Shown piece by piece: positions 21,872 through 33,415 of a DNA stretch of 64,000 nucleotides (the stretch's first letter is position 1; each line of letters begins with the position of its first letter). Under the pieces are notes generated by a model that saw only the letters and a list, made by a program, of their open reading frames with translations, did not search any database and was not told the DNA's origin. The translations under genes and the position numbers were made by a program. The stretch comes from Pseudoips prasinana. Lineage: Eukaryota > Arthropoda > Insecta > Lepidoptera > Nolidae. The stretch is from the NCBI GenBank assembly GCA_951640165.1, contig OX621244.1:16572001-16636000 (forward strand), written 5' to 3'.

Positions 21872-22815
21872 TGCAAATAGTGATGATAATTGTTATGTGA
21901 TGTGATAGAAGAGAGATAACACTAGGCTGGCAGGGTGAGTGTATTAACTTAACTTTAAGCACATAAAATGTTTATAATAATACTGTTAATTAAATTTAAT
22001 TAAATATAAATTGAGCAGATCAATATAGTTCAACTTCTTTCAACAACTACCCGCGCGCGCTCATATAATCAGCTCATATAATCAGGTAAGTAGGTACAAA
22101 CATAGTATAGCACAGATTTTGATAATCATAACCCTTATTATAATTAATTAAAAATTGCTAGTTACTTTTAAACGCCGATTTTTGATATCGTTTATCAATA
22201 CATTCCTACTCGACTTACTATACCTATCTAAATGATAATAAATAAAACAGCTATGGAAACGTATACCTCTTTTGACGACGATCTAATTGAATGGGTCGCA
22301 ATTAGCAGATGGTCGCCGTACGCCATTAGTCAGTGGTGACACTGTACAGACTATAGTGAGGGGCGCAGATGTCAGAGGCGATTGTTTGCAAATAACAAAG
22401 TGAGCTCATGGTGCAGCGACAGTATCTAATTGTGCCACGACAATGCGTAATCTAACCGGTCCCATTGGAAGGCACGTTACTTGCCCCTCAAGTGGAACAG
22501 TGACGATGTGGAGAGGAATATGAATCAATAAAAGTTTAGCTTTCATATATCTTAAAAAAAATGTTCCTTCAGAGTATTATTTATTGCTTTTTAATGACTG
22601 CAGCCCCTACCGTAGCAGCATACCCGGGTTCTCGGGGCTGCCCCCACCAGGTGTCAAGAGAAGTTCAAGGCAGGTTAGGTTCAGTCGGTGCGAGTCCACC
22701 ATGCTCACCGGCAGACACTTTTTGCGGGTGTCTGCGTAGGAATCCCTATGCCTCAAATAAAAGGACTTACCCTCGCCTGGTTCACCAGTATTTAGTTAAT
22801 GAAATGAAACATTTG
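21872..22815. other. Intergenic sequence with unidentified GC-rich patch
   Basis: Mostly AT-rich. About 22600-22740 is GC-richer (CCCGGGTTCTCGGGGCTGCC and following) and open in one frame, but I recognise no protein. It may be a repeat fragment next to the SINE. Confidence 0.4.
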
Positions 22816-23082
22816 GACGGGCCTGTTGGTGTGGGTGGCAAATGCTTGCTTTTCACGCCGGAGGTCGTGGGTTCGATTCCCACCCAGCACAGATATTTGT
22901 GTGCATGAACATGTCTGTTTGTCCTGAGTCTGGGTGTAATTATCTATATAAGTATGTATTTACAAAAGAAAAGTAGTATATGTATTATATCAGTTATCTG
23001 GTTTCCATAGTACAAGCTCTGCTTAGTTTGGGATCAGATGGCCGTGTGTTAATAGTGTCCCCGAATATTATTTTATATTATT
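22816..23082 (+). repeat. tRNA-headed SINE, family A (best copy)
   Basis: The tRNA-like head carries an A-box-like GGGCCTGTTGGTGTGGGTGG and B-box GGTCGTGGGTTCGATTCCC. The body has TGTTTGTCCTGAGTCTGGGTG and the 3' domain GTTATCTGGTTTCCATAG, CTCTGCTTAGTTTGGGATC, AGATGGCCGTGTGTTAATAG, ending in an AT-rich tail. SINEs of this type are transcribed by RNA polymerase III and mobilised by a partner LINE. The Helitron at 23084 sits in its tail. Confidence 0.75.
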
Positions 23083-23083
23083 A

Positions 23084-25343
23084 CTAGCTGGTGCCCGCGA
23101 CTTCGTCCGCGACAATTTTGAATGATTACCAATGTAACTACTTACTTCTAGCTTAATCTAAAAAAAAATACTTTTAAAAGAAATAAGCAATATAAATTTA
23201 AGAAAACCTAACCTATAAAGAACCTAGTTAAGAAATAAACTAAAGACTACTTTGCTACTGTTATTTAAAAAAAAGACCCGATATCATAAACCCAAAAATA
23301 TCAAAGAATACATATCAATTGTCCTTAAGTAAAGTCAGTAAGTCAAATAAAGTAATATAATAATCAACGATGCATTAATCACCAAGGTAACTCCCATTAG
23401 CTTAGGTTGCGACCACGGCATTGATAGGTCTAATATCATATTTTGTGAACGAAACCATAGCGCGATCTAAAACGATGATTACACCATTTACTAACAAAAA
23501 TATAACCTTGTAAAGCGGTAAAATTAAGATGTGGGCATATATCTTGGGTGAGATTTAGGCGATCATCTTTTGATTCAGTTTTGGACTACCTTTTACTTCA
23601 AGCATTTATTTATTTTAACCGATATGTGAGTTCTGCGATCTGAAACGATATAAAAGCCATCGAGTTACAAAATTGTGAACTTGTAGATCAGTAAAATTAA
23701 GATGATATTTTTTGGGTGCGATCATCTCGACACGAACAATTTATACTACGCTAACTCGAATTTTGGGTCAATGACTTTTTTATCCCAATTTTATTAAATT
23801 GACGTTTTTTAATATGTTATGAAAAATACCAAAAAAAAGAAGTTACTAATCTTATAAAAGCTAAATCTTTACTTAGACGACAACAAACACAACATTTTAA
23901 GCAATAAGAAACGAATTTCTCTACAATTTAAGTTGGCGTACATTTTTGGTGTTGACCTATTGAATCAGTTATGGATTACCTTTTTTAACAACAAATTATT
24001 CCCTTGATTGCTTTATTTTTAACTGAAATACCAATTTACATGCTTTTAACTCCAAAAAAAAAACAGTTTTTCATACAAACTTACATCCCCTATTTTAGTC
24101 GTCTTTAGGGGTGGAATTTCCAAAAGTCCTGATGATATATTTATAATGTTTAAATGAAAGGCGAAATACTAATTTTCATGCGTTTACCTTAAAAAATGTC
24201 ACATTTTTCATACAAACTTCCATCCCCTATTTGTCACCCTAAAGGGCTGGAATTCCCAAAAATCCTGAAATACATATTTTTAAATGAAAGGTCAAATACC
24301 AATTTTCATGAGTTTACCTCAAAAAAATGCCACATTTTTCATACAAACACCTATTTGTCACCCTACGTGGTAGAATTCTCGGAAATCCTGAAACACATAC
24401 TTTTAATTTTTAACTGTAATGCTAAATACCAATTTTCATTCGTTTAACTTAAAACTTGTTGGCACTGTTTTCATATAAACTTACATCCCCAATTTTACGA
24501 CCTTGGGGGTGGAATATTCAAAAATCCTGAAATATATTTTTTAATTTTTAACTGCAAGTCTATATACTAAAGCCTTTAACATCAAAATTAAGCACTTTCA
24601 TAAAATATTTCATCCCTTATTTTAGTCCCTTAGGGGTGGTATTTTCAAAAACCCTTCTTCAGTGGATGCCTACGTCATAAAAGGTAACTACTGTCAAAAT
24701 TCAAGTCCTAACTGCAGCCGTTTAGACTGTGCGTTGATATGTAAGTCAGGCAGTATAAAATTATATCCCCTATTTTCCGCCCTTGGGGGTGTAATTTCCA
24801 AAAATCCTGAAGTAAATGCTGTATATTTTTAACAGAAAGGCCAAATACTCATTTTCATGCGTTTAACTTTAAAAATATCGCATGTTTCATACAAACTTAC
24901 ATCCCCTATTTTATGATCTTCGGGGTGGAATTTTCAAAAATCCTGAAAAATATATTTTTTATTTTTAACTAAAAAGCTAAATGCTAATTTTCATGCGTTT
25001 AACTTAAAAATTGGGACTTTTTTCGTACAAACTTACATCCCCTATTTTTTGCCCTTGGGGGTGAAATTTCCAAAAATCCTGAAACATATATTTTTTATTT
25101 TTAACTGCAAGGCCAAATACCAACTTTCATGCCTCTAACTTCAAAAACGGCAAAGTTTCATACTAACTTCGCACCCCCGTTTTACCCCCTTAGAGGTTGA
25201 ATTTCGAAAAATCCTTCCTTATTCCTTGTCTGCATTATAAAGAAAACATCTGTGCAAAATTTCAGCTTTCTAGGGCCAAGGGTTTGGGCTGGGCGTTGAT
25301 GAGTCAGTCAGTCAGTCAGGACTTCTCTTTTTATTTATATAGA
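23084..25343 (-). mobile_element. 2.26-kb non-autonomous Helitron with internal minisatellite
   Basis: On the minus strand it begins TCTATATAAATAAAAAG (T at 25343) and ends with GTCGCGGGCACCAGCTAG (last base at 23084). The flanking bases read A before and T after, the Helitron target. No Rep/helicase coding is present. About half of it (24071-25346) is a tandem array of ~130-bp units. The outer left part (23090-24070) is AT-rich with no feature. The terminal part contains (AGTC)n-like GTCAGTCAGTCAGTCAG at about 25303-25319, typical of the group. Confidence 0.7.
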
Positions 25344-25346
25344 TTT
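24071..25346 (-). repeat. Degenerate tandem array, about nine ~130-bp units
   Basis: Units begin near 24071, 24208, 24338, 24471, 24598, 24758, 24887, 25021 and 25154. Each carries a variant of TTCATACAAACTTACATCCC, then a CCTATTTT..GGGGTGGAATTT block, CAAAAATCCTGAAA, and TTTTCATGCGTTTAACTT. Units 5 and 9 are longer and contain extra sequence with GGGC/GTGCGTTGAT..GTCAGTCAG. Units differ clearly from one another, so the array is old. Confidence 0.8.
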
Positions 25347-26313
25347 TTTATTATTTACTTTTGGCGGAGCCTAACTTTTTAACTTCATCATCTTTAATAT
25401 TTTTATTTAGGGTATATGCAATGTCTCGCTTAAAGCAAAACTTATTATTATTTGTTTAATTTTTATCGGCGTACCTACCTAAGCGATAATTACACTTCGA
25501 AGTTATCCTTCAAAATTCTAACGCTAGAATCTTATTTATTTGCTGCGCCTATATTAATAGGATATCTAAAAAACTAATAGAGGATTCCCATTGATTAAAG
25601 TACCGATTAAATTATTGAGAAATATCTGTTTTCTCTATGGTCAGCAAGCATAATTTAGTTCCCAATTCCTCATGGTACGATGATTACCCCATTGCAGTTT
25701 AAAACTTTCGACATGACCGGCCCACTCTGGCTTGATATATACGATACTTTATTACAACTTAATATACCGTCACCTAGACACTATCATCATGTAGGATCCA
25801 AACACATAGCATGTAACACAATCAATGTCAACTCCACATACGCCATGTTCTGCACCCTGTAAGCCTAAATCGCCAGGTGGCATAGGGAACAAATAAACCA
25901 AGGTTGGGTCTCTCGCGCCAAATTGCCCGTGTCGCGATCTGACGCACTACTAAGGGTTCCGCTCACGTGTAAAATCTCTTCAATTTACACGGTACAATTT
26001 AACCCGTCAAGGGTTAACACCCGGTAACATAACACTCCTAATGTTTAATGTGCGCATTACGTTTTATTTTCTACATTATTCGTAAATAGGATTAAGTAAA
26101 ACCGCGGAACATTGTACAAATCACCTGTTGTTAATTTCTGCGTGGATTACGATCGAAAGTTATTTTGTGAATAACTAAGTTTTTGCATACCTAACGACGC
26201 GAATATGGAACTGCTAATGTTGATTACCTGAAACAAAAACAAATGTCATTAATGTTAATAGAAATACAAACTAACCACTCAAAATATATACGAATAAATT
26301 ATCTTGGAGCGAT
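25347..26313. other. Intergenic sequence, no gene recognised
   Basis: AT-rich. Short open frames such as 25680-25862 lack recognisable domains. Nothing further is supported. Confidence 0.45.
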
Positions 26314-26627
26314 TATAGCCAGGTGTCCTCACTGGTTGTTTGGCGAAGTTACATGCGTTCGGCGCCACGCCAAGTCGCGTCAGTCGACTCACTTGAACTA
26401 AAAAATTGCGTTTAAAGTCTGTGATAAAGATGCTGTCAAATTCAAAGTTTATTCATCGACGTGAACTTGACTTTACCTACATAGGCACGCGGACAGTCTA
26501 TACATGGGAAATTGGTTAAGTAATTTAATTTCTGATAAACTCATCCGAGAATAAGTATGGAACCGTGTCTTCCTGGGCAGCTAAAACAACTCAAGCACAA
26601 GACTAATCACTGCCCTCACGATAAAGA
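26314..26627 (+). repeat. Diverged copy of the 5S-derived element
   Basis: It opens with AGCCAGGTGTCCTCACTGG and GGCGAAGTTACATGC and closes with ACTAATCACTGCCCTCACG, mirroring the element at 1847-2096. The middle is diverged and apparently interrupted by unrelated sequence at about 26390-26475. The 5S-like core is not well preserved. Confidence 0.5.
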
Positions 26628-28533
26628 ATAAAAAAAAATACGTTCATATATAGTACTTAACACTAATTCCACGTCATTTCCGTTTGCGTGTATTCAGAGA
26701 CCCCGGCCGTTTGCCAGTCAGGACGTTAATTAGAAAATTATGTGGGAAATATTAATAGGTCTGCCGTGTACCCGATTAGATAACAAACTAGTCCATTAGT
26801 CGACAAGGATAAAGCCTCGGTGAAGTTAAAACCATCGGGTTATACAAGCTACGGCCATTGTTTTAAAGTTTAATATTAAAGAGGCTAATTGAAAAAAGTC
26901 CTTGTTGCATCGGAGGCGAGATAAGCAGTAGCGAACAATACGGCTGAGTCGGTCTGGGGGCGGCTTTGACGCGTGGTTGAAGAATGATCAACCGCGTGGA
27001 AATGACGACTTAATGGATTATATGTGTCCGCCGACACCGAGATAAGTGTCGCCCTGGTATCGGGCCTGTCGCCAGAGATTAGGAACCGAAATTATAAAAA
27101 TTAATAACATAATGGAAATCGACTACGGAATGATTTTACACGCCGATGAACTTAGCCGATAAAAAGTAATAAAGTCGACCTTGTACAAGTGACGGTGGTT
27201 TAGGCCTTATACATATAAAGAAGTTAAATTGTGCGTAAGATTGAGTACGAATTACAAGCGCCCTGTATTTTAAAATATCGAACGTAAGTTACGGTGGGTT
27301 TCATATTATAAAATACGGAACAATAACTGTTTTAATATATCGTAGAATGGTTCAATTATTCTTTATGGGACATCATTTATAGAGCAGCATCTCCAACGTA
27401 TATTCTATCAGATAAAAAAGTATGATCTAAATTACAAACACCATAAAAATATTGTTGATAGCACGAGTGGCGCAGTAGTATAGGCTATGTCGGCGTTCGA
27501 ATCCCGCAAAGGGCCACAGTTTGTGTGACCCATGTGTGGAAATATTATGTAGGTTTTGTAGCTAAGTGTATGAACTGGTGGAATATTTTATTTGACTGAA
27601 CTTAATAATACATTTATAACTCTAACCGTTCCTGAAAACGAAAGGCTCTTATGACGCAGACATCAAAATAGTTCACCTTTTTAAAGTACGTACCCTTAAA
27701 AGTTTATCGTGACCCGTGTTAAAATATTCAGTCTTACGTACTTGAATATTCCAGGAAAATGACAAAAACTAGAGAGGAACCCACATCAAAAGCTTTACAT
27801 ACCCACGCAAACAATCCAACACACCGGACAATTGCGTATGGTGTGGACACGAAACACGCGGTAAATTGAAAACGAATATTTGTTATAACAGCTGATACCA
27901 GCCCCCAGAATAATATTTAATAGTGCCACAATAACCTACAATTTACCGCCAATCTATTCTTTTATAAAAATATAAGAAGAAACGCCTCGCCACTTACGAC
28001 AAAAGTCGAAGGAGAGATCTCCCGCTGGCCTTTTGTGTTAAATGTCTCAGGGTGCGATCTGGAGAAACGACCCGTGGGACTCGGCGTGAAATATTGTGTC
28101 CGAGTCATAGTGAGACGGACGATTCCTATTACAAAGCAATTTACGCTGTTTACATAGAAGAGGTTAGATGCGAATTGTTAAGTCCCGACTGATGCTATTG
28201 CAAATTTTCCGCTTCTCGCGTGTCAAAGGAGATAATTTATTGCAATTGAGATATAGCAGGCGCCTCGGGATCGAGGCTACAACACCTCGCATAAATAGTG
28301 CTGCGCGACGGACGCGCCACGTCCTCCTATCGTTCCGACACCAAATAAAATTATGATCATGACCATTTATTACACGAGATTAAATAAAATATTTATCTTG
28401 AACTAGACTAACAACGTAGGTACTCGTTTTACTATTCGAATAAATCAAGCTTCTTAACTAGCTTTTGCATAGTTTTAGCAAAAAAGCGGTAAACAGCCCT
28501 CCTCGTTTAATTAGGTATCGCAGGAGTTGTATA
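26628..28533. other. Intergenic sequence with complex non-coding blocks
   Basis: No gene recognised. Blocks at about 26690-27200 and 28000-28350 have more balanced base composition and few simple repeats, with several homeodomain-type ATTA/TAAT cores. They could be regulatory, but this is conjecture without cross-species comparison. A SINE-like piece at 27461 is listed separately. Confidence 0.4.
27461..27600 (+). repeat. tRNA-headed SINE-like element, second family
   Basis: A tRNA-like head, GCACGAGTGGCGCAGTAGTA (A-box position) and GGCGTTCGAATCCCGC (B box), is followed by TGTGTGACCCATGTGTGG. There is no anticodon-stem structure I can fold convincingly, so this is not a working tRNA gene. 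Confidence 0.5.
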
Positions 28534-28740
28534 TCTATATAAATGAAAATGAATCACCGAAATGTTTGTCCGCACATAACTTCTAAACGACTGCTCCAAA
28601 TTGGATAAAAATCTTTATTTTATGCGTTCGTTATTAACAGGACGTTTGTATAAAAAAATATAATAATTGAAGCCCTTACATAATACCTATGAAAACAGAT
28701 GTAAAAGTCTTCTTGGATATAACGTGTAGTGTGTGTGAAT
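28534..28740 (+). mobile_element. 5' fragment of a Helitron
   Basis: It begins TCTATATAAATGAAAATG after an A, like the 5' ends at 25343 and 50722. Next comes ACTTCTAAACGACTGCTCC, typical of this repeat group. No CTAG-type 3' end is found, so it is truncated; the right edge is approximate. Confidence 0.45.
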
Positions 28741-28841
28741 ATTAATTACCTAAATACCAGTTAATCTTAGGTTTTGACTAATATCAAACAAATATTTTTA
28801 TTTATATTCATTCAGTTGAATACGGATCTGTAAGTCACATA

Positions 28842-28965
28842 GCAGGTCCATGATCTTGTGAAGGTCGCTGGAAGCCGCTGGATGTGGTAAGCATAAGACC
28901 GGCAGTTGATAGAGATTTTTGGGGGAGGCCTTTGTACAGCATTAGACGTTTTTCGGCTGATATGA
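28842..28965 (+). pseudogene. Decayed RTE-like LINE 3' end
   Basis: GATCTTGTGAAGGTCGCTGG translates as DLVKVAG followed by SRWM, then in-frame stops. It then has GGGGGAGGCCTTTGTACAGC and CGGCTGATATGATAATG. This parallels the end of the fragment at 5088-5372, with several base changes and indels. Confidence 0.65.
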
Positions 28966-30603
28966 TAATGAAATCACTCGGGTATAGGGCCATCGGCCAT
29001 CGTCACTTATATAATAACATTTTTGTCACTCAACACTCTCGAGAAATGTTATTTTTTATAATTTTATTGTATAATAATAGAAAATCTCACAAATTGATCA
29101 CTGTTTTATAAAAACTACGGAGAACATTTGACAATTTTATTATTTTCTTAATGAAATCTTAAGTCTCAACCATTCGTGATTGCAAACTCTTTTTATTATG
29201 GACACAGACAGCTTTCGTTGCATCTGATAAGTACTCGTAAAGACGTGTCTAAGTAACAATTCATGTGCTTTTATTACTTTGAACCGATGGACCTAACGAT
29301 GCGTCATTGTTAGACGAGTAATTTATTTGCTCAGTGACGGAGAAAATTCTGGGCACGCTCGTATTTTTTTTTGCACAATGGCAGGTGTGAATGATACCAA
29401 TAATTATGTTTAAAATCGACACAATAGAAACAGATGCCTCGTGTCTCTTGACATGGTTGTTGTATACAATTTTTGAGTGCTATCTTATTTGACGGCACGA
29501 TAAATTCTTTAAAAATATCATCATAAGATAGAATTTAATTAATGGAAGAAGAAAACGTGGAAGGCCTAAAAGAAAATTTACGGATTAATAAATTTTAAAT
29601 TGGGGCTGAATAAAACATGGCTTTTATTAAGACAGTTGGAAAATCCTACATCGCCATATTCAATTCAATAGAGATGGATTTTATATTCGTACATGAATTA
29701 TTTGATATATTTTAATGGCAGCTAGGTATATAACTGTTAAAATAATTATTTTTAATAAAATAGTGTACCAAGAATGCTACAAAGTGTATCGTACGTACCT
29801 TAACAGCAGAGCGCCTATCTTGCATTGGTATGGGGTGCAGGCTCGATTCCTGCCCGACGATAAAATCTATGAGTTCCTAGTTTTGAGTTTATATTTACGC
29901 TATGCATTGTGGAAAATGGTATAAAACATACATTTTAAGAATGTATTATTCAATATTTTTATTTCTAACTATTCAAAATCTCCTATGACCTATTTTCAAT
30001 TTGACAACGACGATTTATTACGAATTAATAATATAAATAATAATATAATACAAAAAAAAAAAAAAAAAAAAAAAAAATTGAACATGTTAGTTGCAGGATA
30101 ATGCTTATTATTTGATAATAAGAGCATAATGATACGTGAAGAATAAAACTCCTAAGATAAGGGTCACGAAAATAATCCCTAATCTAATAGTAGCCCGTTT
30201 TGGACCTAATTTGTGAAATCAAACGGTGTCGAGCAAATTGATGCCTACACAGAATGCATAATATGCAGATGTTTCCTTTGATGAGTGGCTTGAAACAGAA
30301 CAGTGGGAATTATATCAAAATCGTTTAACTGAATAAAGGGTGATTACGGTGAATATACCTGGAAACAACAATTTGGTTAAACGGTTATTAAGAAATAATA
30401 TGCAAAAGAATTAGAGTCCTTGCGTGCACAACGCAGGAAATATCTTGTAGGGAACTGTATGAGGCATTTCCTACTGTTCAGAAAATTTAAATATATAAGT
30501 ATACGGGAGCTTTTGCCAGAGGCATTGTTGCTTGAGATTTTATAATAGAAATAAATTATTTCAAATTATGGAATTCAAGCTTGTCTTGAACAAAAATATA
30601 CTC
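28966..30603. other. Intergenic sequence with SINE-like piece and poly(A) run
   Basis: About 29808-29940 has a tRNA-like head (GCAGAGCGCCTATCTTGCA, then GGCTCGATTCCTGCCC), probably a SINE remnant. An uninterrupted run of 26 A's occupies 30052-30077. No coding gene recognised. Confidence 0.5.
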
Positions 30604-30850
30604 GACTGGCCTGTTGGTCTAGTGGTTAGTGAGTCTGACTCCTAAGTTAGAGGGCGTGGGTTCGGTCCTCAGCCATGGCAAATCTTTTTGTGATGAGCAC
30701 AATAATGTTTTCCGTGTCTGCATCTAAATCTATAATTAGCATGTATTACGAAATATATAAGAATGTTTATTATTAGACGTTTGGTTGTCTTAGTATACAG
30801 GCTCTGCATGGTTTGGAATCGGATGGAAGTGTGTTAGTTATTTACGGGTA
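30604..30850 (+). repeat. tRNA-headed SINE, family A
   Basis: The head CTGGCCTGTTGGTCTAGTGG with B box GTGGGTTCGGTCCTC is followed by GTGATGAGCACAATAATG, a GTCTTAGTATACAGGCTCTGC domain and GGAATCGGATGGAAGTGTG. The order matches the other family-A copies, with moderate divergence. Confidence 0.7.
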
Positions 30851-33331
30851 CTTATGCAAATTTAGCATCAAACTATTGGTAGCCAAGGCACTTAACAAAA
30901 ATTTTAGAATAATATACATAGGTTGTCAAAATAAGGTAAATATGATGATTATCTACGCAATATTATGATTATCTACTAGCTGAATTAGTTTGTGAATTAG
31001 ATTGTGCGAGTTTAAGAATCATATTAACATCAGAAGGTATTTTATCGAGTTAGCATCAGTTATCGACCGGGCATTCAGTATTAGTTTTTAGAGATTAGCC
31101 TGAAAAATATATTAATTTTTGGAGGAACGGACAAGCTGTTCTCACTGTGACTCATTCGATCCAAATCGGATGAACGGCCCGCATCTTCGCGCATAAACAT
31201 AGAGCGACAGTTGCAAGAAATGACCCTAAAAACCGACACTCTGACGCATCTCTACATTTGTAACCGCTCTGAGTCGAGTTTTGAGCCCCGAAGATTAACT
31301 AGTTTATAGTCTTATTTGCGATTAGCCCCCACACGGCTCTTACATCCAGTGAATCAGTGAAAATTCCTTGTTGGCTAATTGCAAACAAATAAAAAAACAA
31401 ATTGCAAACAAACAAATAAAAGAGATATCTACCGACCCTATAATACTTACTTCCGATTTTTTGTTGAGCTGATACCTTTTTAATTGTAAATTTAAATAAG
31501 AATCCTCTCGCATGATGACATAACTAAAAGAACAACTCTAAATAAGGATGAACTAATTATAATCTAAATATAGCGCCATTGCATAAACTTGAACACTTTT
31601 AGTATAATTTTGAAGAACCAAAATAATTTATTTTAAGACTTTTTGTAATACCTATAATCACATGAATGTTTAAGTTAGACCAAACCTCAATTCAAATATA
31701 TTAGGCAAACAGTGGACTGATTTAATTTAAAAGAAAATAATTAAATAAAACCTAACCTAACTTGCCTATTATTAAGTTATGTACTTCAGAACTGACAGCA
31801 ATTAAGTTTACTAGATTTTAAATATAACTTCACACGTACTTATAAAGGGTTGTTCAACAAGAACTTTGTTTTGTAAATTAAAATTTAGATGACAATGATT
31901 CAAATTCTTATTGTATTACATAAAGTAAGGTTTGGCAATTATGAATGAAAAATGATGGCTCATAAATGTGACCAACACGACTAAGGCCCAATTCATTAGA
32001 AATAAACCGTAGCTTTTACTGATTTTTTTTCTTCCAGATGTATCTCATTTTTATTTTATTTCAGGGTTCCAGTGTGTGACACAGCGGCGGACGGGCGTTT
32101 GTAAAGTGTACGAAATCCGAAGGCCCTGTTACTAATCAAGTTTACTCTAGAACACTACTAATCAAGTTTACTCTAGAAGACCCCGCCGACTTTGCTCTGT
32201 TTACTCCATACTGTAAAACTCCTGGCGCGATGTGACATACAATAACTTGAAAAGTTAATATTGGATAGATTTTTAACATTTTGAAACCCGCGTACTGCTT
32301 ATCAACTTATCAAGCTCTTAGTAAAATTTGTATTTTTTTACCAAACTCCGCGCGTAACATTAACCACTGACACTTGCTAAAATAGGATGTGACTGTATCT
32401 TATTGTTATCTTATTTATTTACTTACCAAACGATGGCATGGCAGTACTATTCGGACATTTTGTCTATATGTTTAGTTCACCTATGTAAATCACTGGTAAC
32501 TACTTACCACTATTACCAATACATAAATTTTATATTATGTATACTTTAGCTAGCTACTTAGTAATTGCCGAATAATTCTAAGGTAACGTCGCTGGGTACA
32601 TAATTAATTAACCTTGACTATAGGGAAGACTTTTATGCATTTTTTTCGAATTATCGTCATTATTTTATAACTATGTGTGGGTCAGACAATAATACATACA
32701 ATTATAATGTCTGTCATTAATTTCATTAACGATAGTGAGCAAACAAAATGTCAGCAGTCATCAAAATGTCTGCAATACAATTCTATCAACGGGAGTGTTA
32801 ACAAGCAGCGACTGTGGCAGTGCGCCCGCGCACTACCTGGCCAGCTGCCGCGAGCCCCCACCAAACTATGCGCGCCTTACCCCGCAACCATCCCTCTGTC
32901 CCGCTCACACATGCAGTACGAAAGCTTGCCTCATGTCTACAAAAAGCGGTTTCGTTCTATGGTGTTGTATGCCATACGTCTTTGTGTGCGTTCAGTGTAT
33001 TTTTCTGACAAGCTTCAGACCGAATCCGATACAGCCGAACGCAAAGCGACAGTGAAGGCGCTTACTACGTTATAACTCCAGGCGTGAATTTACCTGTTGG
33101 AACGCGTGAACCGGCGCGGCCTTGTGCGCGAGCGCACCGCAGGTTCTACTCTGACTCAGTTCCACCCCAGACCTCAGCGTGGTCGCTCGCGTTACGTGCG
33201 CCGTAACTCCGTACCTTTTGGACGTACGATCCCGTCCAATTAGTGTTCTCGCGAGAAACGAGTTAAGTGGCCTGTTCGACTAGTGAAGTACTCGACTTGG
33301 AGGCGAAATAAAATAAACTAGTGTGCTTACC
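30851..33331. other. Upstream region of the Toll gene
   Basis: No coding gene is recognised. A 23-bp sequence beginning TACTAATCAAG is repeated at 32130 and 32156. From about 32800 the base composition becomes GC-richer toward the Toll gene, and open frames overlap there in several phases (32677-33075) without recognisable protein. This fits a promoter/5' exon region. No TATA box or convincing initiator could be fixed. Confidence 0.45.
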
Positions 33332-33386
33332 ATGCATTGTTTATGTGAAAATTTAGTGCGAAACGATGATAAATAAAACTATGTAA
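33332..33386 (+). promoter_or_regulatory. Short upstream ORFs in the Toll leader
   Basis: An ATG at 33332 opens a 14-codon ORF that stops at 33374-33376. Another at 33366 opens a 6-codon ORF ending at 33386, and an ATG directly followed by TAA lies at 33381. All end before the Toll ATG at 33416. If they are in the mature leader they could reduce or regulate Toll translation. The transcription start and any leader intron are unknown. Confidence 0.45.
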
Positions 33387-33415
33387 TAAAAAGTGATAAC
33401 AGTGACAACTAAACA

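Noticed and set aside
22816..22890. True tRNA genes at the tRNA-like heads
   Set aside because: A and B boxes are present, but no acceptor stem or anticodon arm pairs properly, and each head runs into a repeated SINE body.
22561..22908. A 115-codon gene
   Set aside because: Its 3' part runs into the head of a SINE, and the rest has no recognisable domain.
24071..25346. CRISPR-like array
   Set aside because: Units are contiguous, diverged and lack unique spacers. The context is an animal transposon.
30052..30077. Poly(A) tail of a processed pseudogene
   Set aside because: No gene-like sequence precedes the run of 26 A's. A simple-sequence tract or SINE tail is more likely.
32065..32100. Small 5' exon of Toll (TTTCAG before it, GTAAAGT after it)
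   Set aside because: Splice-like signals are frequent by chance in AT-rich DNA, and nothing links this segment to the Toll transcript.
32677..33075. Protein-coding gene upstream of Toll
   Set aside because: Several overlapping frames are open together because of GC-rich sequence. None shows a recognisable domain.
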